This document shows, piece after piece, positions 19,988 to 28,101 of a DNA stretch of 28,101 bases. How positions within the stretch are numbered: position 1 is the first letter of the stretch; each line of letters opens with the position of its first letter. The notes beneath the pieces are model-generated. The model saw nothing but the letters and a program-made list of their open reading frames with translations. It was not told where the DNA came from and ran no database searches. The stretch is from Auxenochlorella pyrenoidosa. Taxonomy: Eukaryota > Chlorophyta > Trebouxiophyceae > Chlorellales > Chlorellaceae. Where the stretch lies: NCBI GenBank assembly GCA_001430745.1, contig KQ481955.1, forward strand, positions 672,964-701,064. The letters are read 5' to 3'. A program made the translations under genes and the position numbers.

Positions 19988-22015
19988 TCAGAAGTTGTCA
20001 CTGCCGTCGTCCTCGTCGTCCTCCTCTCCATCTCCGCCACCAACAAACTCGTCGTCGTTCTCGTCGTCAAAGCCGTCGTCAAAGCCGCCCGGCCCGAGCA
20101 TCGGCAGGCCCATGATGAGCAGGTTGGGGTCCCGCTCCATCGCATCTAGCACCTCCTCCGGGTGGGCCGCCGCAAAGTGCCGGAAGCGCCTCTGGGCCTC
20201 CTGGCTGCATGTGGAGGCGTGCAGGGCTTGCTGGGCCGGCGCAAGAGGGTGGCTTTGGGGGCGGCTGCGAGAATGCAGACTGCGGCTGGCGCCATGCAGG
20301 AGGGTGGCAAGCAAAGTGTTCAGCCGGCGCGACTCCCCGCAGCCCAGCTGGGCTCACTCCATGGGGTACGTGCCGTCCGCCCAGATGAAGTCGCCGGCGT
20401 TGTTGTTGAAGAACTGCCTGCAGGTCAAAGGAGCATTGTGAGGGAGAGTGCTAGGGGGAGATGAGAGGGCCCCAGGCCGCAAGGCAACCTTCCAGCAGCA
20501 CAGCCCATGTGAGCATGCAGCGGCTGCAGACAGGGACGCTGCCAATCTAGGCCTTGCCGCCGCCCCGCGCAGCCCCCCGCCCCGCCCCGCCCCCCACCCC
20601 ACCCCACCGCCCAGCCTTGCCTGCCGTAGTTCCACGGCTTGCCGGTGCCTCCCTGGCGCGTTGTGTAGGGGCCGCGCATCACCACGCCGTCGCCGCCGAC
20701 TGGGCGGAAGCGCGCCGGCAGCTGGACGTCTGTAGGGCGGCAGCGGCACGTGGGGCCTGGTTTGGCACGAGCGTACACCACAGCGAGCTCCGGTGCGAGG
20801 GCTGGGCTGTCCACAAGGGGCACAGCCCCGCCTGCGGCCCTGCTGTGCGCGCCCCTGCTGTGCATCTGACATGCCCAGCAGGGCCCAGGCCGCGGCCCCT
20901 ACCTGGCGGCAGCGGTTCCTTGTCGTCCATGCCAGGGTCGAGCACCAGCTTCTCCTCCCGGTGCACCAGCAGCGCCTCGAGAAACTCCCCCTGCATCAGG
21001 GTTGCTGAGAGTGGGGCGGGGCGGGTTAAGGTTTACGAGTGGTGTGCACAGAGAACTCCTGCCGCCAAACTGGGCAGTCGCTCAGGCCACCTGCACACAC
21101 GCTGTGCGAGCCAGGCATCAACCACACATGCCGGCCTGCATCGATGTGCGGTAGCCACAGCCGGCCCCACCAACGCAGGGGGGATGCCAGCCTCACCTCT
21201 CGGTCGTTCAGAGGGAAGCTGCTGCGCCAGCCTGGCTCTGGCTGCGCAGGCAGTCGTTCAAAGTGGAAGATGCGCTCCAGTTGCTGCCTGCAGGACAGTG
21301 CAGTGGGGGTTGGTCCGCATGGGTACATGGGCATGCGACAGTGCGGCAAGCCTCGCTGCAAACCTGCCAGCTGGTTGGCTGGGCTGAGGCCAAGAATGCG
21401 GCCAAGCACACTGCTCAGAGGCATGGCCCGCTGCCCAAAGAGCTGCCACACCGCCTCACCAGATGTGTTCCAGAGCGTCTCCCTGCAGAGTGGCATGGCC
21501 GTCTGTACAGCGCCACCGCCCCGCAAAAGAAGAGCTGCTCCTGCGCTGCTGCCGGCGGGGCATCCTCTTCTCGCCTCCTCCGGCGCTCTGTTTGCTGAGA
21601 GGGCGTCCCAGTCGGCGCTGCTGGCGGTCTTTGTGCAGCCGCCGCATCTGCTGGCCCTGCAGGTGGCGGGTTGGGTGCCGCTGCCGACCCTGTCTCAATG
21701 AGCCGTCGGAGCGCTGCCTCATCCTCCGCGGTTGCGCCCTCCAGCTTCCACACGCGCTCGTCGTAGATACAGAGGAACCCCATGTTCCTGATATCGTCCC
21801 TGCACAAACGGAATGCAGTGGCTGAGAGCATGCAGGACCAAGGGTGAGGAGGGGGCGGAGCCGGCGAGTGCCAGAGCAGCGCCCGAGGCGGCCGGGCCGT
21901 GGCCTCACTTGATTTGGAACGTGCCGCTCTGGAACGGCACCCCTAGAGACCCGTCTGGGTGTCTTTCATACTTCAGCGCGCCAAACAAGCCGTGAACAGT
22001 GTGGGTCACGGCCAT
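19988..22015 (-). CDS. Uncharacterised protein with acidic C-terminal tail
   Basis: I do not recognise this family. Seven exons, each ending where the next resumes in phase, give 335 aa: 22015-21909, 21799-21460, 21283-21197, 20990-20903, 20729-20621, 20417-20358, 20204-19988. It starts MAVTHTVHGLFGALKYERH. Conserved-looking blocks follow: DDIRNMGFLCIYDERVWKLEG, LERIFHFERL, FLEALLVHREEKLVLDPGMDD, GDGVVMRGPYTTR-GGTGKPWNYGR, and NNNAGDFIWADGTYP. Exon 2 holds a low-complexity Pro/Ala/Arg linker. The last 30 residues are mostly Asp, Glu and Gly. There is no clear signal peptide or membrane helix, so it is probably soluble. The intron after 20621 starts with GC. Ambiguity: the exon 3 acceptor is CAGGCAG; using the first AG (exon from 21287) would fit a different frame at the end of exon 2 (ALEHIW, then QQLERIF), implying an indel in exon 2. 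Confidence 0.8.
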
Positions 22016-22496
22016 TTTCCAGATTAGGCCGCTCGCCTCGCGCTTGCAAGGGGCGAGCAACAACACTTTTCACAAAATTTAGTCCCGAGGAAGGTCGCAA
22101 GCCACGGTCGGGCCCGCATAGTAGAGGAGCCCTAGCCAGCGCCTCTTTGCCTGGTCACCTCACGTGCACTGGGGTCAGTTGTACAACATGCCACAACATG
22201 CTGCAGGACCTTGCACACGGATGTTGCTGCAAGGATGATGGTTGAACATTCCAGTCTGTTGGAGTCAAGATACAGTCCGGTGCATGTGAAGCATGATACG
22301 GGCAAACACGTGTGCAGCATGAGCAAACGCATCGCTGAATGGGCAAGTGTGGTACAGGTTTGAGCACAAACAGGATTCACAAAATATCGCACAGGGAAAA
22401 GGCACGTCAGATCACATGACGAGTCGGACACGGAGGGCAGGCATGCGTTGAGGCGGCGCCTGCTCCGGCCCATGGGGCCCAGCAGAGCAGGCCGGG
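22016..22496. other. Intergenic: START-like gene 3' UTR and promoter of the 19988-22015 gene
   Basis: No supported gene on either strand. The sequence is AT-richer than its flanks, as other UTR regions here are. No TGTAA was found on the minus strand. A weak C-box-like GATGATG near 22231 on the plus strand is not followed by a convincing snoRNA. Confidence 0.6.
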
Positions 22497-25400
22497 TCAG
22501 GTGGGCGAGGGCGGGCGGCCCTTGCGGTGCCGCCGCTTGCCCGAGCCCTTGGTCTCAGCCTCGGCCTTCGCAGCCTGGCTGTCCCGCGGGCTGACCTCGA
22601 CTTTGAACTCTGCCAGCCTGCGCTGGACGAGGCCGTACAGGTGGGGCTGGTCGCGGATGCGCTGGTTGTAGACGCTGCAGCAGAGGAAGGGCGGGTGGGG
22701 TGGGTGAGCGTGCGTCCGCAATGCATGCACGCGGGGCTGCCTGCAGGGGCGTGCTGTGCAGCGTGGGACAGAGGAGCAGCGGGCAACGCAGGTAATCACG
22801 CTGCCAGGGGCGGGGTAACGAGCAGCGGCCGTGCTGGCTGGCGGAGACGCAACCCCCAGCCGCGCGCAGAGGCACGGGAGGGGCACGCCGGGTACAGCAC
22901 AGCAAGCCCAGCAGGCCGGCCTGGGCTCCAGTCTGTGCGCACACCTGGCAAGGTCTGAGAAGCTATTGTCCAGCACATGCACCACCTGCTTGTACACGTA
23001 GCTGCAGGGGGGGGCAGACGCGTTGGCAGGGTGAGGCTCGCAGCGGGGGCGCACACATACGAGGGCGGGCGTGGTTTGGTGCCCAGCAGCCGGCAACCCA
23101 GGGGCCCCCATCCGGCATGGATACGCAGTGCGCAGCTGCCATCTGTCGGCACACCACCGCCTGCATAAGGAGGCCCGAGCAGCTGGCCTCTGCGTGCCCG
23201 CGAGTGCACCCCCCGACATCCGTGCCAGCACCGCCGGCGCCCACTCACGGTGCCAGCACCCCCAGCACAAAGTTGAGCAGGAAGGCGGGGATGAAGGGTA
23301 TGTGGGGGTCCAGGTGCAGCAGCAGAGAGCCCTCGGTGCGGGACGTGCCGTCGGGCGCAGCCGGCAGCGGCCTGCGGGGGGCCAGAGCGAAGAGCGGCGG
23401 GCGTACACACCGTGTGGGCAGACAGGACGCCTGGGCTGGCAGCACGCAGCGAGCAAGGGCGGCGTCTTTCTGCATGGTGATGGGTCTCGCACAGCACCAG
23501 CGGTGTGTGCAGCTGCCGGAGGGGCCCTTGGAAGGGGGCGCAGATCCAGCTGCCGAGCGGCGCCACCACTGGCTGCCCTCTGCCGCGGCACTCGCCTCAG
23601 GCGCAGGCAGGAGCCGTGCAGGAAGTTGACGGTCTTGCGCTTGGCGTACTCGGGCGGCAGCGGGCGGTGCCCCGGCGGCAGCTGGTCGGGTGTGCAGTCC
23701 TCCAGCGACACCAGCAGGCACTTGTGCTCGTCGGCCAGGTCAAACCCCCTGGCGTGCAGCAGGCCCTGCATGGGCCTGGGGGGGAGAGGGCCAGGGCTTG
23801 GAGGTTGGAGGTGGTGAGGGGGTAGGGCTTGGGGGTTGTGGAGAGTAAGCAGGGCCGACGGGGAAGGAAAAGTACACACCACCCGGGGACCGCCCATGAC
23901 AGCGTGAGCATAGCTCACGTCTCACAGAAAGAGCTGCCGCAGCTCACGAGCGGTGCAGCTGGGCAGGGCCCAGCGTGCATGGACCCGCTGCTGCAGCCCC
24001 CCTGCCGGCCCCCCTCACTTGAAGGGCCGCATCATCCACTGGGCCCCGTACACGTAGCTCTCAAAGATGGAGGGCTCCGCGAGCATGATGCTGGCCAGGC
24101 TGAACCTGCACGTCCAGGGGCAGGGCGGGGCAAGGCTGCCGCATGTTACTTTTTGAGGCGTGGCGCAGGGCGTAGCCGCTGCCTGGGTGGCCAGCAACCC
24201 ACGACAGTTGCCTGGCCCTTGCTGCCTGCGACCCTGCCTCTTCTGCCGCCAGCGGATCTTCTGAAGCTAAACACCTGCGCCAGCAACCCGTGCTGGTGCC
24301 TGGGACCCGCCGGCTCACTTGTTCCAGGTCACAATGAGATCGAACTCATGCACCAGCGCCAGCAGGTGCTCCAACGGGTGGTCCAGGACAGCGGAGAACT
24401 TGAGGCTGCAGCCAGGGGCAGGCGGGCGGGCAGGCAGGCAGGCACGGTGGGGCCTGTCGGGTGGCATGCCGCGCTCCCAGGGTGGCACTGGTACCGGCAC
24501 GTGCGCTGTCAAGTTGTGAGCGCGAGGTGTACTTGCGGTGGAAGGGGGAGTAGGCAGACCCACCGTGGATGTGCATCTGGCAGAGAGAGCAACGAGCGGA
24601 ACAGGCCTCACAGAGCATGTACAAGCTGCTGTGCATCAACATCAGCATGCCACCCTGCTCAGAGCGCCAGCATTCCGCATCTAACGCCACGAAAGAGCAA
24701 GCACGCACACCTGTGCACGGTCGTGCCCCGCTGATGCCGGTAGAAAACCTTGAGCGCGTCGTTCCGCGACACCATCCAGCCGGCGTGATCCTCCAGAGAC
24801 TCGAGGGCCTCGTCAACAAAGCGCACATCACGCACCAGGCTGGCAACGTCCAGGCTGGCACCAGCTGGCAGCACGCTCTGCAGTACCTCGGGCAGCAGCG
24901 CCCCCAGCTCAGCAAGGCCGGCCCCCGCTGCAGCTGCCGCCTGCAGCGCCGCCGCGTGCGCCGCGAGCACCCGGCCCTGCGCTGCAAGCGCCGCAGCGCT
25001 GGCGAGCGCGCTACGCGCGGCAGGCGAATCGAGCGCTACGTGCAGCTCCTGCGAGCGCGAGCGAGCCAGATGCGGCTGCTTGGCGGCGGCCAGCGGCGCT
25101 GCTGCCACGTGCACGCGTGCGCCGCCCTCCAGGCCCGTCGCACGCAGCGCAGCCTCACGGTCGGCGCTGCGCTGCTTGCTGGCTGCCGCCTCCAGCGCAG
25201 GCGGCAGGAGGTGGCCATGGGCGCGAAGCACCTGTTGTTCGAGGGCAGGGGTTGAAGAGGGTCAGGTGAGGCCGCGCATTCGGTGTGGAGGGGGCAGGGT
25301 CGACCAGGCAGGTGGCAGGTGGCAGGGTCGACCAGGTGGCAGAGGCCAAAGCGCAGTAGCTGTTCATGACACATTGGGAACTGCAACACTGCAGGGCCGA

Positions 25401-25988
25401 AAGCAGCTGGCCTGCTGGTCAACTGGTCCCACAGAAGGGCAAGCTGCCTGCAAGTACTATGCCAAAATGGCCCCTCTGCTACAGCAGAGAGAGCAGAAGC
25501 CGAGGTGCTGACGGCATCGAGGCGAGACCGCTATTACGTAACCCTCAAGTCTGCACCGCCGTTGGCAGCAGCTGCACTACCGCAGCATCGCCAACCATGC
25601 CTCCCAGCAGTGTTCCGCAGCTGCGCGGTCCAGCGCCCACCTCGATGGCGGCATCCACGCTGGTGTCGCGCCCGTGCAGCGTGTGCTCCTCCCACCGCTC
25701 CAGCTCCTCAGCCAGGTCCACATCCAGCTCCGACAGCGCATCGTGCCACAAGTCCTCGTCGCCGTCGCTGGCAAAGCCATCGGCTGCCGAGTGGTAGCCA
25801 GAGACGACCGAGGCGGCTTCGGCATACAGCGAGCGCGGGCTCGCAGAGTCGCCGCCCGCGGGGCCGGTGGCGGTAGCAGCTGAGAGCTCTGTCTGCCCGC
25901 CTGTCGGTGCTGATCCTCCTCGAAGCGCCCTTTCCTCTCCGTTTTGAGCGGCTGAAGGGGCCCTGCAGCACGTGAGCGCCGCGCCCAT
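22497..25988 (-). CDS. START-like (polyketide-cyclase/lipid-transport superfamily) protein
   Basis: Eight phase-consistent exons give 526 aa: 25988-25641, 25231-24711, 24405-24319, 24105-24019, 23775-23596, 23371-23249, 23001-22945, 22674-22497. The ATG at 25988 is the first in this open frame; upstream in-frame codons lack ATG. Residues 2-8 (GAALTCC) fit an N-myristoylation context followed by two Cys that could be palmitoylated. Residues 1-116 are low-complexity and acidic; 117-270 are Ala-rich and helical. From about 275 a START-like region runs through YRHQRGTTVHS, HPLEHLLALVHEFDL, TWNKFSLASIMLAEPS, YGAQWMMRPFK, KCLLVSLEDC, HLDPHIPFIPAFLLNFVLG and YKQVVHVLDNSF. I recall similar unnamed START-like proteins in green algae; a bound lipid is inference. 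The tail is basic (KRRHRKGR). The intron after exon 5 starts with GC. Confidence 0.82.
25232..25640 (-). other. First intron (409 bases) of the START-like gene
   Basis: The donor is GAG|GTGGGC at 25640 and the acceptor is AACAACAG at 25232. The intron carries a short direct repeat (25293-25336). No other feature was seen in it. Confidence 0.7.
25293..25336. repeat. Direct repeat, 16 bases, period 28
   Basis: GGCAGGGTCGACCAGG occurs at 25293-25308 and again at 25321-25336, with GCAGGTG-rich sequence between, inside the first intron of the START-like gene. It looks like a local tandem duplication. Confidence 0.8.
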
Positions 25989-26327
25989 CGCGCGAGAAGC
26001 AAATCTACAGGGTTGGCATTCGCTGAGCAGCGGTACAGCTTCTGATCGCACTGCTTGCACTGCCACCGGGGCCAGAAAGCCAATTGAGCTCGGTGCTGCC
26101 AAGCCTGCTGCCGCTGCCAGCGCATGCCGCGCAAGGCTGAGCTTTCATATTGTGCGCTTGATTACTTTCAAAAGCACGGGGTGAGTTGTCCAGATCTTTG
26201 TCAACAGCAGGTGTGCACAAGTGCAGACCTCCCCCTCTTTGCCCGCACTCTCGCCCGGTGTGTGGCTTTCCCTCTGTCCACGCTACAAGAAGTTGTGCAG
26301 TAACTGCTTATTGTAGAAGGCACTGCA
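25989..26327. promoter_or_regulatory. Divergent promoter region, START-like gene / sulfate transporter gene
   Basis: Only 339 bases separate the two divergent start codons, so both promoters and 5' UTRs must lie here or upstream within the neighbouring gene. I saw no convincing TATA box or known motif. On the minus strand a four-codon upstream ORF (26019-26005) precedes the START-like ATG. No gene is supported in this interval. Confidence 0.55.
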
Positions 26328-28101
26328 ATGGTTACTTCAGCGCTGCACTGCCAGCCAGCGGCGATGTTGGCTCCCAGACGGCCTGGCGCGGGCTCGCAGG
26401 TGTGCATAGGCATATGTAATGGTTATGTGGGGCAGCAAGACGGCCAGCCCAATGCGTGAGCGGATGTCCTGGCACCACCACCGCCGCCGCTGGCACCTGC
26501 AGCCCGCTTAGCCCTTGCTGACCCGCCTCCTGCTCTTCCTTGCAGCAGCAACAACAGCAGCAGCAACAGCAGCTAGTGCGGCCACAGTTGCGGCCATCAC
26601 GGCGGCGAGGCAGCGCGATCGTGGCCGCGGCTGCTGATGCCGTGCCTGCCACGTCGCAGCAGGAGCAGCAGCACACAGCGGCCGCGCAGCAGCAGCAGCA
26701 GCAGCAGCAGGAACAGGGCGGCAGCACAAACGGTGCCGCTCCGGCACGTGCGGCGGCGGGCGTCCACGTGCGCGGCGCGCGCGTCGTGGTGCGGGACATG
26801 GTCAAGCACTTCGAGACGCGGCGGGGGGTGTTCCGAGCGGTGAACGGCGTGGATGTGGAGTGCGCGCCCGGCACCATCACCGCGCTGCTGGGGCCCTCCG
26901 GGTCGGGTGAGGGCGTGGTGGGGCGCGGTGGCGCAGGCCGTGGGAGGGCTGCCTGCCATGCATGCTCCCCCTGCACCCAAGCAGCCGCCTCGCGCCGCCC
27001 GCTCCCTCTGCTGGGTGCCTGCTACAGCCGGGTTGCTCCTGGCTGTCAGGTTCGGTTGCTGCAGCTCGTTACTGGTGCTGGAGACATGGATGCACTGTCG
27101 GTGCATCCCGCTGTGTGCTGTGCATGCCGCTGCATGCTGTGCATGCAGCGCAAGTTTGCCGGGTTTGGCCTACTGACATGGCACCCACGCCCTGCCCGGG
27201 CCCCCCTGCCCCCCCTCAGGCAAGACCACGCTGCTGCGCCTGATTGCCGGGCTGGAGGAGCCCACCTCTGGGCGCGTGTTCTTCGACGAGCAGGAGATCA
27301 CCTCCTTTGGGGTGCAGGACCGCGACCTGGGCTTTGTCTTCCAGGTGAGGCCCCCCCCCCCTTCCCCCCCCCCCCCCCCTTGCCCGCCAGACATGGTCTT
27401 GCTGCACCGCCTTTCGCGGACGATGCCAGCGGCACGGAGCCTGGCTTTGTTACCGCGACACAAGTTTGGGTAGCTGCCCGTCGTCCAGCTGAATGCTCGC
27501 GCCGCCCCCCCCTCGCCTCGGTCCCCCGGCTGCAGGGCTATGCACTGTTCAAGCACATGACGGTGGCGGACAACATCACCTTTGGGCCGCGCATGCGCAA
27601 GATGGACATTGATCTGGAGGCCAAGTGAGGAGTTCCGAGCAGCGCTGCCCTCTGTCTTGCGCTTGTGGGTGGGCACTGGCGCGGCAGATGGGCCTGCCCA
27701 GGCCGCGGTTGCAATGCGTGGCCTCTGCTGTCCGCTGTACGATTGAAGCAGCGAGATTGCGCCTGCCGACACTGAGCCTCTCGGCCTCTTGAGCTCCTGC
27801 AGGGTGGAGGAGCTGCTGAACCTCACGGGCCTGACCGGCCTGGGGGGCCGCTACCCGCCGCAGGTGCGCGCCGCCAGGTTCTCCGCGTACTGTGCTGTTG
27901 TGCATTGCAGCTGGCTGCTGACGCGCGTCACTGTGATGCACGCATCGTGCCGGGTTGAGCAGGCCGCGTGCAAGGATGCCCTGGCCGGGTGCTGGCAGTG
28001 GCCGCCTGCCGCGTCCACCCTGCTTTTTTCGAGCGCTGGCCCGTGGGCAGTCGTTGCTCTCCAGGCGGACGCTGCGGCCCATTCCCATCACCCGCCCCCC
28101 C
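26328..28101 (+). CDS. SABC: Chloroplast sulfate ABC transporter ATP-binding subunit (SABC/CysA type), 3' partial
   Basis: This ATPase powers sulfate import, by analogy with Chlamydomonas SABC at the chloroplast envelope. Exons: 26328-26399, 26546-26906, 27220-27344, 27536-27624, 27803-27863; the gene continues past the window. All junctions are in phase. The start MVTSALHCQPAAMLAPRRPG is hydroxyl/Arg-rich and acid-poor, like a chloroplast transit peptide; an in-frame ATG at 26364 is the alternative start. Two polyGln tracts follow. The ATPase domain begins near VVVRDMVKHFETRRGVFRAV. The Walker A motif GPSGSGKTT is split by an intron between Gly and Lys. Next come LIAGLEEPTSGRVFFD and the Q-loop region GFVFQGYALFKHMTVADNITFG, typical of CysA sulfate importers. 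The LSGGQ signature and Walker B must lie beyond 28101. Trebouxiophyte plastomes often carry cysA, so a nuclear copy is notable. Another CysA/PotA-like importer ATPase cannot be excluded. Confidence 0.87.
26546..26572 (+). repeat. CAG/CAA repeat encoding nine Gln
   Basis: Nine Gln codons (CAG with interspersed CAA) open exon 2 of the sulfate transporter gene, directly after the acceptor. CAA interruptions usually stabilise such repeats. Confidence 0.9.
26687..26710 (+). repeat. (CAG)8 repeat encoding eight Gln
   Basis: Eight pure CAG codons in frame, 141 bases after the first Gln tract, between the presumed transit peptide and the ATPase domain. As an uninterrupted triplet repeat it is a candidate for length polymorphism. 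Confidence 0.9.
27349..27380 (+). repeat. Poly-C tract at the start of the sulfate transporter intron 3
   Basis: Two long C homopolymers separated by TT begin right after the donor GTGAGG at 27345. Run lengths here are prone to sequencing error. They are intronic, so the reading frame is unaffected. Confidence 0.85.

Noticed and set aside
22224..22340. Possible C/D snoRNA (GATGATG with a downstream CTGA)
   Set aside because: The C box is imperfect, no clear terminal stem is visible, and spacing is not distinctive.
24516..24570. Exon-like block in the START-like gene's second intron, coding MHIHGGSAYSPFHRKYTS
   Set aside because: It has a CCAG acceptor and a GTAC donor, but including it puts the downstream START-like region out of frame. 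The direct join GTTVHS-LKFSA matches the family. At best it is a poison exon.
1..28101. tRNA, rRNA, mobile elements, CRISPR arrays, prokaryotic operons
   Set aside because: None were seen on reading both strands. The exon-intron structure shows nuclear eukaryotic DNA. A covariance-model scan was not possible here.

Overview
This window is nuclear DNA from a green alga, most likely a Chlorella-like trebouxiophyte. It is very GC-rich. Genes are cut into short exons by small introns with pyrimidine-rich tails, most ending in CTGCAG. TGTAA, the usual chlorophyte poly(A) signal, follows two of the genes. The last gene is a nuclear-encoded, plastid-type sulfate transporter ATPase. The lineage is inferred from these traits; no database was searched. 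All exon models were made by hand from reading frame, splice signals and recalled family sequences.

Layout: (1) 1-15627, + strand, the 3' part (about 2,660 codons, 38 exons) of UTP20, a giant HEAT-repeat protein of the small-subunit processome. It has acidic inserts and a basic C-terminus. (2) 15628-16102, a convergent 3'-UTR region with one 17-base repeat near each end. (3) 16103-19619, - strand, IBA57 (10 exons, 353 aa), the mitochondrial Fe-S cluster factor, with a 609-base run of N in its last intron. (4) 19988-22015, - strand, an unrecognised 335-aa protein with an acidic tail. (5) 22497-25988, - strand, a 526-aa START-like protein with a possible N-terminal lipid-anchor motif. (6) 25989-26327, a divergent promoter region. 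(7) 26328-28101+, + strand, the 5' part of a chloroplast sulfate ABC transporter ATPase (SABC/CysA type) with two polyglutamine tracts before the ATPase domain.

The genes share no pathway; this is ordinary, gene-dense algal chromosome. The most notable signal is in the splicing: about 12 of 64 modelled introns start with GC instead of GT, in four of five genes and with one consensus. There are also a few single-base breaks (a C-run frameshift, a phase-breaking acceptor, a CG acceptor) and an N gap whose edges look like two copies of one sequence. These look like assembly errors but can be tested.
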